From: an uncultured Thiohalocapsa sp.
Lineage (GTDB): Bacteria > Pseudomonadota > Gammaproteobacteria > Chromatiales > Chromatiaceae
NCBI RefSeq assembly: GCF_913063425.1
Contig: NZ_CAJXYK010000023.1
Coordinates: 24,533 to 88,532 of the forward strand
Length of the DNA stretch: 64,000 bases
Reading direction: 5' to 3'
The position numbers and the translations under genes were made by a program. Every line of letters starts with the position of its first letter. Positions within the stretch are counted from its first letter, which is position 1. A model generated the notes under the pieces. It did no database searches. It saw only the letters and a program-made list of their open reading frames with translations, and was not told where the DNA came from. Below, in pieces: positions 52,154 to 61,720 of the stretch.

Positions 52154-53314
52154 TCAACGCCCAGCTCGCCCCTCCCCCGCCGTCGCCGCGCTCGCCGCCG
52201 CCAGCGATTTGCGCAGGTCAGTTTCCATCTGCACCAGCTCCGCGGCGGCCGCGGCGCGGGCCCGCTTGCCCTCGTCGGCGATGGCCAGGCTCTCCTCGAT
52301 GGTCTCGATGAGCGCCTGGTTGGCCTGCTTGACGGTCTCGATGTCGAACACGCCGCGCTCGATCTGCCTGCGCGCCTCGGCGTTGGCGGTCTTCAGGTTC
52401 TCGGCGTTGGCGCGCAGCAGCTCGTTGGTGAGGTCCGTCGCAGCCCGGACGGTCTCGGCGGCGCGCCCGGAGCGGTAGATGGTGATGGCCTGGGCCAGCT
52501 GCTGGCGCCACAGGGGCACGGTGTTCACCAGTGTCGAGTTGATCTTGTTGATGAGCCCCTTGTCGTTCTCCTGCACCAGGCGGATGCTGGGCAGTGCCTG
52601 CATGGCCACCTGGCGGGTGAGGCGCAGGTCGTGCACGCGGCGCTCCAGATCGTCCCGGGCGCCGCGCAGGTCGCGCAGGTTCTGGGCCTGCACCATGTCG
52701 TTGGCCTGCTCCACCTCTGCGGCAAGCCTGGGGATGGTCTCCTGGTCCAGCTCCTTCAGCTTGGCGTCGCCGGCGGCGATGTAGTGCTCCAGCTCGCGGA
52801 AGTAATTCAGGTTGGCATCGTAGAGCCGGTCCAGGCTGGTGACGTCCGTGAGCAGCCGGGTCTTGTGCCGCTCAAGATCGATGGTGATGCGCTCGATGTG
52901 ATCGCGCACCTCCTCGTACTCCTGAAGGAACTTCATGATGGGCTTGCCGGCACCGAAGAGGCGGGCGAAGAAGCCCTTCTTCGCGTTCGGGTCCAGGGCC
53001 TCCACGTCGAAGCCGCGCAGCGTGCCCACCATCTGGCTCAGCGTGGCGCCGGCGGCGCCAGTGTCCTTGCTGCGCACACCCTCCAGCATCTGGTCCGACA
53101 CCTCGGTGAGCTGCTGCTGGGCCTTGGCGCCGAAGTGCATGACGGAGCTTGCGTCCGTGAGGTCCAGCTCCGCCAGCAGGCCCTTGATCTGCTGCTGCTC
53201 CGCCGGCGGCGCGGCATCCAGCGCGACGATCTCGTTGGCCGGCAACGCCGCGGTCTCATGCACGGCGGTCGGAGTCGCTTGCGACGCCTTAGGGTCTGAA
53301 GACGGCTCGCTCAT
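52154..53314 (-). CDS. Toxic anion resistance protein TelA
   Basis: 386 aa from ATG 53314. The family body is all-helical: 'FFARLFGAGKPIMKFLQEYE', 'VTSLDRLYDANLNYFRELEHYIAAG' in pattern, 'TLVNTVPLWRQQLAQAITIY', and a C-terminal 'GVFDIETVKQANQALIETIEE'. TelA (KlaA) is linked to tellurite and antimicrobial resistance and often accompanies TerD/XpaC-type genes, none of which is seen here. It is probably cytoplasmic. The start is the first ATG giving the acidic 'MSEPSSDPKA' leader. Confidence 0.92.
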   Translation of the reverse strand: MSEPSSDPKASQATPTAVHETAALPANEIVALDAAPPAEQQQIKGLLAELDLTDASSVMHFGAKAQQQLTEVSDQMLEGVRSKDTGAAGATLSQMVGTLRGFDVEALDPNAKKGFFARLFGAGKPIMKFLQEYEEVRDHIERITIDLERHKTRLLTDVTSLDRLYDANLNYFRELEHYIAAGDAKLKELDQETIPRLAAEVEQANDMVQAQNLRDLRGARDDLERRVHDLRLTRQVAMQALPSIRLVQENDKGLINKINSTLVNTVPLWRQQLAQAITIYRSGRAAETVRAATDLTNELLRANAENLKTANAEARRQIERGVFDIETVKQANQALIETIEESLAIADEGKRARAAAAAELVQMETDLRKSLAAASAATAGEGRAGR

Positions 53315-53506
53315 GGTGGCTTTTCTCCGCAGTGGGTCTGTTCGATACCCTGCGAATTCTCCCACACGGGCGCGGTGTGGCGCGCCCGTGGGCAGGCGGC
53401 TGCGCGGCCCCGGCGCCGACAGCCGCGCCGGAGCGCGCAGGCGCCGTCGCTCTTGCCGGCGTGCGATACTGCGCCACCGTCCAACGACGCCGGAGCAACC
53501 TCGACC

Positions 53507-53998
53507 ATGTCCACCCAATCCCGTCTGCGCACCGCCAAGCCCAGCACAGGCGCTGGACGCTGCCTGCGGCCCGCGATCACCGTCGCAATTTTGCTGGCGA
53601 CGCTGCTGGCCCTGGGCTGCTCCGGTGCGGGCGAGGACGTGCGGGTGACGCTCTGCAAGGACATCGTGGCGGTGCGCACCGGTGCAGAGCCGGTGTTCGA
53701 GCCCGCGGACGTGCGCACCCGCGGCTATCAGGGCGCCGAAGTCCGGCTCGCCTATCAGGTCGGCGAGAGCCCCGGCCGCGCCACCTGCTTCTATGCGCAC
53801 GATGCGGTGGAGGACACCGCCGATCAGCTCGCGAATCCGCTCAACGCCTATGCCACCTCCCCGGAGCGGGTGGTCATTACCGGCGAGACACTGAGCCGCC
53901 CGGCGCTGGCGGAGGCCGTGAAGCAGGCCATGCTGAAGCAGGGCCGGCACCTCGTCGAGCAGGCCGGCGACATGGCGCGCAAGGCCGTCACGCAGTGA
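53507..53998 (+). CDS. Predicted lipoprotein, function unknown
   Basis: 163 aa from ATG 53507. The signal peptide ends in the lipobox 'LLALGCSG' (Cys38). The mature part starts 'GEDVRVTLCKDIVAVRTG' and has two further Cys ('LCKDIV', 'ATCFYAHD') that could form a disulfide. No family is recognised. It is divergent from TelA and precedes the phosphodiesterase gene by 7 bases, so it may be cotranscribed with it. Confidence 0.75.
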   Translation: MSTQSRLRTAKPSTGAGRCLRPAITVAILLATLLALGCSGAGEDVRVTLCKDIVAVRTGAEPVFEPADVRTRGYQGAEVRLAYQVGESPGRATCFYAHDAVEDTADQLANPLNAYATSPERVVITGETLSRPALAEAVKQAMLKQGRHLVEQAGDMARKAVTQ

Positions 53999-54005
53999 GC
54001 TTGAG

Positions 54006-55433
54006 GTGCTGCAGCGGCGCGCCCTTGCCCCCAGCTCGGCCCCCAGCTCGGCCCCCAGCTCGGCCTCAAGCTCGGCCCCCAGCTCGGCGCCAAGCTCGGC
54101 CCCAACCCCGGCCCCGATCTTGGCCCTGATCCTGGCCTTGATCCTGGCCCTGACCTCGGCCCTGGCGACCGCCGCCGGCCCCGCACCGACAGCCGATCAA
54201 CCCCTTCCCGGCGCCCAAGCACAGCCGCCCGCCATGCCGAGCCGCCCACCCATCGTCATCGCCCACCGCGGCGCCAGCGCCTACCGCCCCGAGCACACCC
54301 TTGCCGCCTACCAGCTCGCCATCGAGCAGGGGGCGGACTTCATTGAGCCGGATCTGGTGCCGACCCGCGACGGCGTGCTTGTCGCCCGCCACGAAAACGC
54401 CCTCTCCGACACCACGGACGTGGCGGCGCGCAAGGACTTCGCGGATCGGCGCACCACCAAGACCATCGACGGCGAGCCGGTCACCGACTGGTTCACCGAG
54501 GATTTCACCCTCGCAGAGCTTGCCGCCCTCCGCACCCGCGAGCGCATCCCCGACATCCGGCCCGCCAACAGCGCCTTCGACGGGCACTTCGGCATCCCGA
54601 CCCTGGCAGAGATCATCCAGCTGGTGCGCGACGCCGAGCGGGACACGGGCCGCCGGGTCGGCATCTATCCGGAGATCAAGCACCCCACCTATTTCCGGCA
54701 CACCGGACGCCACCTGGACGGCCGTCCCATCGGCATGGACCTGGGCGCCATGCTGGTGGCGGAGCTCAGGCGGCTGGACTTCACCGACCCCGCACGGGTC
54801 TACATCCAGTCCTTCGAGCCCGCGTCGCTGCTGGCACTGAAGCGCGAGACCCTGCCCCAGCACGGGCTGGCGATCCCGCTGGTGCAGCTCATCGGCGATG
54901 TCACCAACCGCTTCGTCAACGCCGGCGGCGGGGGCTTCTCCCGGCCCTTCGACCTGGTGTACCACGCCCGCAACGGCGACGACCTGGACGCGATCTACGG
55001 CATGCAGCTCGCGAGCGTCATCCGCCGGGGTGGCGGCTGGGAGGCCGGCTATGGCGCACTCGCCAGCGCCGAGGGCGCGGCGGCCATCGCCGGCTACGCA
55101 GACGCCATCGGCCCCTGGAAGCTCCTGATCTTTCCGCGCCGGCAGCTCCCCGACCCCGCGGACGGCGATGACGACGGTCGCGCCGAGATCACCCAGCAGC
55201 TCACCGGCGAGCAGACCCCGCTGGTGCGCATGGCCCATGCCGCGGGTCTGGCGGTGCACCCCTACACGCTGCGCCCGGAAGAGCCGTTTCTGGCGCTCAG
55301 CGCGGCGGGTGCCCCCCAGTCCTTCCGCGACGAGCTGACGCAACTGCTGGCCGCGGGCGTGGACGGCCTCTTCAGCGACGACCCGGCGGCGGCCAGGGCG
55401 GCCGTTCGGGCGCACCAGGCCACAGCACCGTAA
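54006..55433 (+). CDS. Glycerophosphodiester phosphodiesterase (periplasmic GlpQ-like)
   Basis: 475 aa from GTG 54006. The N-terminal leader carries a repeated Ser-Ser-Ala-Pro tract, then a membrane/signal segment ('LALILALILALTSALATAAG'). The TIM-barrel core begins 'PPIVIAHRGASAYRPEHTLA' with the catalytic His, 'GADFIEPDLVPTRDGVLVARHE' in pattern (metal-binding E and D, second His), 'GIYPEIKHP' and 'VDGLFSDDP'. It hydrolyses glycerophosphodiesters to glycerol-3-phosphate. The SSAP repeat at the start is unusual and may mean the true start lies later. Confidence 0.9.
   Translation: MLQRRALAPSSAPSSAPSSASSSAPSSAPSSAPTPAPILALILALILALTSALATAAGPAPTADQPLPGAQAQPPAMPSRPPIVIAHRGASAYRPEHTLAAYQLAIEQGADFIEPDLVPTRDGVLVARHENALSDTTDVAARKDFADRRTTKTIDGEPVTDWFTEDFTLAELAALRTRERIPDIRPANSAFDGHFGIPTLAEIIQLVRDAERDTGRRVGIYPEIKHPTYFRHTGRHLDGRPIGMDLGAMLVAELRRLDFTDPARVYIQSFEPASLLALKRETLPQHGLAIPLVQLIGDVTNRFVNAGGGGFSRPFDLVYHARNGDDLDAIYGMQLASVIRRGGGWEAGYGALASAEGAAAIAGYADAIGPWKLLIFPRRQLPDPADGDDDGRAEITQQLTGEQTPLVRMAHAAGLAVHPYTLRPEEPFLALSAAGAPQSFRDELTQLLAAGVDGLFSDDPAAARAAVRAHQATAP
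54033..54104 (+). repeat. 12-bp in-frame tandem repeat (AGCTCGGCCCCC)6
   Basis: Six imperfect 12-base units encode Ser-Ser-Ala-Pro each, at the N-terminus of the phosphodiesterase. Unit changes are synonymous or conservative (CTCA, GCCA, CCCA ends). Confidence 0.85.
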
Positions 55434-55617
55434 GCAACGCCTGCCGCCGCGAATACCGCGCCCGGACGTGCCCGACATTGCGCGAGCCCAGCGCGGGTGC
55501 CGCCCCGACCCGCTATACTGCACCCTTTGCAAACAAACACGCGTTTAACTCGGTCTTGGCGGCGGGCAGCCGCATCTTCTGCCGACCGCATCGCCGCCGA
55601 TCGTCCACGGGGTCTCC

Positions 55618-56826
55618 ATGTTCCTCCGCCTCCTGCTGGTTTTTGTGATTCTCGCCGCGCTCGTGGGCGGCCTCGCCTATATGAAATACGAGCAGGTGAC
55701 GGCCCAGATCGCCCAGTTCTCGGCGCCCATGCCGCCGTCGTCCGTATCCGAGGTGCGCGTGGAGACGCAGCGCTGGCAGCCGCAGCTGGATGCCGTCGGT
55801 AACGTACGCGCGGTGCAGGGCGTCATGGTCAACAATGAGGTGCCGGGGCAGGTGGAGACCATCCGCTTCGAGTCCGGCGACCGGGTGCGCGCCGGCCAGC
55901 CGCTGGTGCAGCTGGACACCACCGTGGACGAGGCGGACCTGAAGGGGCTTCAGGCGTCGCTGGAGCTGGCGCAGCTGCAGATCGAGCGCAACACCAAGCT
56001 GCTGCGCGACCGCGCGGTCTCCCAGGGTGACGTGGATCAGATCCAGGCCGAGCTGTCCCGGGCCCGGGCCGCGGTGGCCGCCAAGCGGGCGCTCATCGAC
56101 AAGAAGACCATCCGCGCACCCTTCGACGGCGTGCTCGGCATCCGCCGGATCGACATCGGCCAGTATCTGCCGGAGGGCTCCGGCATCGTGGCGCTGGAGG
56201 CGCTGGACCCCGTATTCGTGGACTACAAGCTGCCGGAGCGCCACCTGGCCAAGCTCACCGAAGACCAGGCGGTGGAAGTGCGCGTGGCGGCCTACCCGGA
56301 CCAGGTCTTCACCGGCCGCATCCAGGCCATCAGCCCCACCGTGGACCAGGGTACCCGCAACGTGCAGGTGCGCGCGCAGCTGCCGAACCCCGAGGGGCGG
56401 CTGCGGCCCGGCATGTTCGCCAAGGTGGCCACCCTGCTGCCGGTGCGCGAGCGGGTGCTGGCGATTCCGCGTCGGGCCGTGTCCTTCAACACCTACGGCG
56501 ACTCGGTGTTCCTGATCCAGGAGCAGCCGGCGGACAGCGAGACCACGGCGGAGCCGGGGGCAGACACAAGCCCGGCGGCGTCCGACACCGCGCCCAAGCT
56601 CGTGGTGACCCGCAAGCAGATCACCACCGGTGCCGTGCGCGATGACCTGGTGGAGGTCACCGACGGCCTCGCCGCGGGCGACCGCGTGGTGCTGGCGGGG
56701 CACCAGAAGCTGCGCAACGGCGCCGAGGTGCAGATCGTGCAGGACGCCGGGATGGCACCGGGCGAGCTGGATCAGGCCGCGCTGGCGCCGGCGCAGTCTC
56801 CCGCAGAGGCTGGCGACGGCTCATGA
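55618..56826 (+). CDS. RND efflux periplasmic adaptor (membrane fusion protein)
   Basis: 402 aa. An N-terminal membrane anchor ('LLLVFVILAALVGGLAYM') is followed by a lipoyl half-motif 'QPQLDAVGNVRAVQGVMVNN', a coiled-coil hairpin ('AELSRARAAVAAKRALIDKK') and the barrel 'IRAPFDGVLGIRRIDIGQYL'. 'MFAKVATLLPVRERVLAIP' is typical of MexE/AcrA-like HlyD proteins. It links the RND pump downstream to an outer-membrane channel (no TolC-type gene here). It overlaps the pump gene by ATGA. Confidence 0.93.
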   Translation: MFLRLLLVFVILAALVGGLAYMKYEQVTAQIAQFSAPMPPSSVSEVRVETQRWQPQLDAVGNVRAVQGVMVNNEVPGQVETIRFESGDRVRAGQPLVQLDTTVDEADLKGLQASLELAQLQIERNTKLLRDRAVSQGDVDQIQAELSRARAAVAAKRALIDKKTIRAPFDGVLGIRRIDIGQYLPEGSGIVALEALDPVFVDYKLPERHLAKLTEDQAVEVRVAAYPDQVFTGRIQAISPTVDQGTRNVQVRAQLPNPEGRLRPGMFAKVATLLPVRERVLAIPRRAVSFNTYGDSVFLIQEQPADSETTAEPGADTSPAASDTAPKLVVTRKQITTGAVRDDLVEVTDGLAAGDRVVLAGHQKLRNGAEVQIVQDAGMAPGELDQAALAPAQSPAEAGDGS

Positions 56827-59800
56827 GCTTCACCGACATCTTCGTCCGCCGGCCGGTGCTGGCGAGCGTCGTGAGCCTGTTGATCTTCATCCTGGGGCTC
56901 AGGTCGTTCCTGGGGCTTGAGGTGCGCCAGTACCCCGAGACCCGCAACACCGTGGTGACCGTCTCCACCGCCTATCCCGGCGCCGGCAGCGATCTGGTGC
57001 AGGGCTTCATCACGACGCCCCTGCAGCAGGCGGTGGCCGAGGCGGACGGCATCGATTACCTGACCTCCACCAGCACCCAGGGCATGTCCACCATCGAGGC
57101 GACCCTGCGCCTCAACTATGACCCGAATGCCGCCATCGCGGAGATCCAGGCCAAAGTCGCAAGCCGCCTCAATGTACTGCCGGAGGCGGCCCAGAACCCG
57201 GTGATCACCTCCACCACCGGCGATGCCACCGCGCTCATGTACCTCGCCTTCTACAGCGAGGAGCTGGGGCTGCCGCAGATCACGGACTACCTGCTGCGCG
57301 TGGTGCAGCCGCAGCTTCAGGCGCTGGAGGGCGTGGCCAAGGCGGAGATCTTCGGCAACCAGACCTATGCCATGCGCGTCTGGCTGGACCCGGACCGCAT
57401 GGCCGCGCTCGGCATCAGCGGCGCCGATGTCGCCGAGGTGCTGTCCGCCAACAATTATCTCGCCGGCGTCGGCAACCTGCGCGGCGACATGGTGCAGGTG
57501 GACCTGGCCACCAACACGGATGTCAGTGACGTCGAGGACTTCCGCGACCTGGTGATCCGCGCCGACGCAAGCGCCCTGGTGCGCCTGCGCGACATCGCGG
57601 AGGTGGAGCTCGGCTCCCAGGACTATGACTCGGCGACGCTCTACAAGGGCATTCCGGCCATCTTCATCGGCATCGAGCCGACCCCGGGCGCCAACCCGCT
57701 CGACGTCGCCGAGCGCGTGCACGAGGCCCTGCCGGAGCTCAAGGCCCAGTTCCCGGAAGGGCTTCAGGCGCACATCCCCTACGACGCCAGCGAGTTCATC
57801 GAGGAGTCCATCGACGAGGTGTTCAAGACCCTCGCCGAGGCGGTGCTCATCGTGCTGTTCGTGATCTTCCTGTCGCTCGGGTCCGTGCGCGCGGCCATCG
57901 TGCCCTCGGTGACGGTGCCGCTCGCCATCGTCGGTGCGGCCTTCCTGATGCTGCTGATGGGCTTCTCCATCAACCTGCTGACGCTGCTGGCGCTGGTGCT
58001 GGCCATCGGGCTGGTGGTGGACGACGCCATCGTGGTGGTGGAGAACGTCCACCGGCACATCGAGATGGGCAAGCCCCGTATGCAGGCGGCCATGGACGCC
58101 GCCCGGGAGCTGGCGCTGCCCATCGTCGCCATGACCACGACCCTGGTGGCCGTCTATGCACCCATCGGCTTCATGGGCGGGCTGGTGGGCTCGCTGTTCG
58201 TGGAGTTCGCCTTCACCCTGGCGGCGGCGGTGCTGATTTCGGGTGTCGTGGCGCTGACCCTCTCGCCCATGATCTCCGCCCGGGTGCTGCGCCCGGCGGG
58301 TCAGCAGGGGCACTTCGAGCAGAACGTCGAGCACTTCTTCGACGGGCTCGCCAGGCTGTATGCACGCACGCTGCGCTGGTGGATCAGGTATCCGAGCAGC
58401 ACTGTGCTGGTGGCCCTGGTGGTCATCGCGAGCATCTGGGCCATGTACAGCTTCTCGGAGAAGGAGCTGGCGCCGACGGAGGACCAGAGCATCCTGTTCT
58501 TCATGGCCACGGCGCCGCAGACTGCCACCGTGGACTACAACAAGCGCTACGTGGAGCAGCTCCAGCGCACCTTCGAGCAGGTGCCGGAGTACCAGGAGAG
58601 CTTCATCATCGCGGGCTTCATGGGCGACACCAGCACCACCTTCGGCGGCTTCAAGATGCCGCAGCCCTCACAGCGCGAGCGCTCCCAGATGGATGTGCAG
58701 CCGCAGCTCCAGGGTATGCTGGGCGGCATCGCCGGCTTCGACGCCGTGGCCTTCCCGCGCCCGAGCCTGCCCTCCCCCGGCCAGGGCATCCCGGTGGAGT
58801 TCGTGCTGGTCTCCGACGCGCCGGTGGAGGAGCTGGCCGACTATGCGGACGCCATCGTCGGCCGCGCCATGCAGAGCGGCAAATTCATGTTCCTGAGCAA
58901 GGACATCAAGCTGACCCGCCCGCGCACCATCATCGAGGTGGACCGGGACCTGGCCGGCGACCTCGGCATCAGCATGCGTCAGCTGGGGCAGTCGCTGGCG
59001 TCGATGCTGAACCAGGACTATGTCAACTGGTTCAGCCTGGCCGGGCGCAGCTACCAGGTGATCCCGCAGGTGCCGGACGCCGCCCGCAATGACCTGGAGA
59101 AGATCCAGGACTACCAGATCGCCACGGCTTCCGGCGAGCTGGTGCCACTGTCCACGCTGGTGAGCGTGCGCAAAGAGGTCGTGCCGTCCAAGCGGGTGCA
59201 GTTCCAGCAGCTGAACGCCGTCACCCTCTCCGGCGTCATGCTGACGTCGCTGGGCGAGGCCCTCGACTACCTGGAGACCACCGCGCAGGAGGTGGCCCCA
59301 CGCAACGTGCGCTTCGACTACAAGGGCGAGTCGCGCCAGTTCAAACAGGAAGGCGCGGCGCTGGAGATCACCTTCTTCCTGTCCATCCTGGTGATCTATC
59401 TCGTGCTGGCGGCCCAGTTCGAGAGCTGGCGGGACCCGTTCGTGATCCTGATGTCCGTGCCGCTCAGCATCGCCGGCGCCATGGCGTTTCTGTTCCTTGG
59501 CTTTGCGACCGTGAACATCTACACCCAGGTCGGCCTGATCACCCTCATCGGCCTCATTGCCAAGAACGGCATCCTCATTGTCGAGTTCTCCAACCAGCTG
59601 CGCGAGCGCGAGGGCCTCGACAAGCGCGACGCCGTGGTCAAGGCGGCGATGATTCGCCTGCGGCCCATCCTGATGACGACGGTCTCCATGCTGGTGGCCA
59701 TGATCCCGCTGCTGACGGCCAGCGGCCCAGGCGCCGTCAGCCGCTTCGACATCGGCCTGGTCATCACCACGGGGCTCGGCATCGGCACGCTCTTCACGCT

Positions 59801-59885
59801 GTTCATCGTGCCCGGCATGTACGTGCTGGTGGCGTCCAAGCAGACGCAGCAGCAGACCGAGGCCGCGGCGGCGGCGCGGGCCTGA
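56823..59885 (+). CDS. RND efflux pump inner-membrane permease (HAE1-type)
   Basis: 1020 aa. 'FVRRPVLASVVSLLIFILG' starts the first membrane helix. The proton-relay region is 'LALVLAIGLVVDDAIVVVEN' (two Asp in TM4). 'GLIAKNGILIVEFSN' is TM10 with its Lys. 'FTLFIVPGMYVLVASKQTQQ' is the C-terminal end. It exports drugs or other hydrophobic compounds using the proton gradient with the adaptor upstream. The substrate cannot be deduced. A piece of its C-terminus is duplicated near 61360. Confidence 0.94.
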   Translation: MSFTDIFVRRPVLASVVSLLIFILGLRSFLGLEVRQYPETRNTVVTVSTAYPGAGSDLVQGFITTPLQQAVAEADGIDYLTSTSTQGMSTIEATLRLNYDPNAAIAEIQAKVASRLNVLPEAAQNPVITSTTGDATALMYLAFYSEELGLPQITDYLLRVVQPQLQALEGVAKAEIFGNQTYAMRVWLDPDRMAALGISGADVAEVLSANNYLAGVGNLRGDMVQVDLATNTDVSDVEDFRDLVIRADASALVRLRDIAEVELGSQDYDSATLYKGIPAIFIGIEPTPGANPLDVAERVHEALPELKAQFPEGLQAHIPYDASEFIEESIDEVFKTLAEAVLIVLFVIFLSLGSVRAAIVPSVTVPLAIVGAAFLMLLMGFSINLLTLLALVLAIGLVVDDAIVVVENVHRHIEMGKPRMQAAMDAARELALPIVAMTTTLVAVYAPIGFMGGLVGSLFVEFAFTLAAAVLISGVVALTLSPMISARVLRPAGQQGHFEQNVEHFFDGLARLYARTLRWWIRYPSSTVLVALVVIASIWAMYSFSEKELAPTEDQSILFFMATAPQTATVDYNKRYVEQLQRTFEQVPEYQESFIIAGFMGDTSTTFGGFKMPQPSQRERSQMDVQPQLQGMLGGIAGFDAVAFPRPSLPSPGQGIPVEFVLVSDAPVEELADYADAIVGRAMQSGKFMFLSKDIKLTRPRTIIEVDRDLAGDLGISMRQLGQSLASMLNQDYVNWFSLAGRSYQVIPQVPDAARNDLEKIQDYQIATASGELVPLSTLVSVRKEVVPSKRVQFQQLNAVTLSGVMLTSLGEALDYLETTAQEVAPRNVRFDYKGESRQFKQEGAALEITFFLSILVIYLVLAAQFESWRDPFVILMSVPLSIAGAMAFLFLGFATVNIYTQVGLITLIGLIAKNGILIVEFSNQLREREGLDKRDAVVKAAMIRLRPILMTTVSMLVAMIPLLTASGPGAVSRFDIGLVITTGLGIGTLFTLFIVPGMYVLVASKQTQQQTEAAAAARA

Positions 59886-60129
59886 GCGGCGGAGCCGGCG
59901 GTCCGCCTCGGGGCCAGGTCCACCCACTGCCGGCCAACAAGGCTGATGACACTGATCGACGGACTGATGCGGTGGATGCCCGGTTCAGGCCCGCAGTCCA
60001 CGAGACACCGATCTGAGCGCGCCGACTCGCCCGCCCCCCGGCGAGCGCGTGTCGGTCCGCGGGACTGGAAATCGGACCGGCCAGCCCGGGTATCGCCAAC
60101 GATTCAACCCCGCGCTATGCTCCCCCGCC

Positions 60130-61101
60130 ATGGATAGCATCGCCTCGCCCCACGACACCTTCTTCCGCGAGAGCTTCACCCGCCCAGAGGTCGCCCGCGA
60201 CTTCCTGCGCTGCCAGCTCCTGGCGGCGTTGCTTGCGCAGCTGGACCTGACGACGCTGATGATCAGCAAGGACACCTACGTCGCAAGCGACCTGCGCACG
60301 GCCTACTCGGACCTGGTCTACCGGGTCGGCTATCGCGGCGAAGCCCTGAACGTTTATCTGTTGTTCGAGCATAAAAGCTGGGCCGAGCACTGGACGGCGC
60401 TCCAGCTCCTGCGCTACATCGCCGCCGAGGGCGAGCAGTACCGAGAACAGCATCCCAAGGCCCGGCACCTGCCGCCGGTCTTCCCGCTGGTGATTTACCA
60501 CGGCGACCGGCCCTGGCGGGCGCCCGCGGCATTCCAAGACCTGGTCAAGCCGTTGCCGGACAGCCTGGCGCCCTTCGTGCCGAGCTTCGGCTACCGGCTG
60601 GTGGATTTGTCCGGCCCCACTGATGCCGAGATCAAAGGCCGGGTGCTGACGCGGCTGGTGCAGCTTGCCATGCGCTGGGTCTTCGACGCCCAACCCGTCG
60701 AGCGGCTGCGCGAGCTGCTGGCGCTCATCGAGCAGATCGAAGACCGCGACACCGCGGTCCAAGTGCTGGAATCCCTGCTGCGCTATTTTGTCCAGGGCAC
60801 GCAACGTGTCGACGAGCCCACCGTCCGAACACTGCTGCAACAGACCTCTACCGGAGAGCCGATCATGCAGACCTTCATCGACCGCTACATCGAGCAGGGC
60901 ATCAACCAGGGCATCAGTCAGGGTCTCGATCAAGGCCAACGCCTCGGCGAAGCAACCGCGCTGCTGCGTCTGATCGAGCGCAAGTTCGGCCCGCCCAGCG
61001 ACAGCGTGCGCGAGCGCGTGCTCGCCGCCGACAGTGACACCCTGTTGGAGTGGCTTGATCGCATCCTCGTCGCCGAGTCCCTGGACGCGCTGCTGCACTG
61101 A
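60130..61101 (+). CDS. Rpn family recombination-promoting nuclease / PD-(D/E)XK transposase-like protein
   Basis: 323 aa from ATG 60130. 'HDTFFRESFTRPEVARDFLR' is the conserved start of the Rpn/YhgA (transposase_31) family; the nuclease motif is 'YSDLVYRVGYRGEALNVYLL' then 'FEHKSWAEHWT' with D...E-x-K. The C-terminus has a repeated Gln-Gly pattern ('GINQGISQGLDQGQRLGEA'). Rpn proteins cut DNA and promote RecA-independent recombination; wild forms often occur in several variable copies. It begins the accessory tail of the window. Confidence 0.85.
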   Translation: MDSIASPHDTFFRESFTRPEVARDFLRCQLLAALLAQLDLTTLMISKDTYVASDLRTAYSDLVYRVGYRGEALNVYLLFEHKSWAEHWTALQLLRYIAAEGEQYREQHPKARHLPPVFPLVIYHGDRPWRAPAAFQDLVKPLPDSLAPFVPSFGYRLVDLSGPTDAEIKGRVLTRLVQLAMRWVFDAQPVERLRELLALIEQIEDRDTAVQVLESLLRYFVQGTQRVDEPTVRTLLQQTSTGEPIMQTFIDRYIEQGINQGISQGLDQGQRLGEATALLRLIERKFGPPSDSVRERVLAADSDTLLEWLDRILVAESLDALLH

Positions 61102-61171
61102 CGGCGACGAGGCACTTGGGTTGCGGGGCGGCGTTGGCCGCAAGCGCGCTGAGCCCGAAGCGCCTAAAACC

Positions 61172-61432
61172 ATGCGATCTTGGTCTTTACGAATCCGCGA
61201 AGAAGGCAAGCAGATCGGCGCGCGCAGAGGCATTCAGCCCAGCGAGGCGCGCAGGCTCTCGGTGCTCCTGGAAAATTGGCGCGGCCCGGTTGCCGAGCAA
61301 GTCCGCGCACGGGTCGAAGCAGCCAACCCGGAATCACCCATCACGCTGTTCATCGTGCCCGGCATTTACGTGCTGCTGGCCCCCCGGCAGACGCGGCATG
61401 AGCTGGCGGCGAGCGCGGCGGCACGGGCGTGA
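61172..61432 (+). pseudogene. Chimeric ORF: Rpn-type C-terminus joined to RND-permease tail
   Basis: An 86-codon frame. Residues 1-55 ('REEGKQIGARRGIQPSEARR', 'VRARVEAANPES') match the C-terminal part of the 61721 protein ('REEGERIGERRGIQLGEAAM', 'VRAQVEAANPES'). The rest ('PITLFIVPGIYVLLAPRQTR') matches the last 30 residues of the RND permease at 56823 ('FTLFIVPGMYVLVASKQTQ'), ending in the same Ala-Arg-Ala. The join is at 'ESPITLF'. It is best read as a recombination scar rather than a working gene. Confidence 0.7.
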
Positions 61433-61720
61433 GCCTCTGCCAGCCGCCGGTGGGGCCAGCTCCCCGTGGGTGCGAGCTCCAGCCCCGACGCAGGTCTCTG
61501 GCGTAGGACGGATAAGCGCAGCGCATCCGCCGCTCGGCGGGCCGTAACCCCTCCCTGCCGGCGACACTGCTCCGGCGGTGTCAACCTGTGCCGGCGCTCT
61601 GCCGCGGGCGATCGGGCGAGCACGCGCCCAGGCTTGCAGGGCGGCGGCGGATGCCCTGTCCCCGCTCATGGCTCCTTCGTATACTCGCCCCCCAAGCCGC
61701 GCCGAGACGCAAGGACACCG

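Noticed and set aside
56772..58334. 520-codon open frame antisense to the RND permease
   Set aside because: His/Asp/Gln-rich shadow of a conserved gene; no start context and no homology signal.
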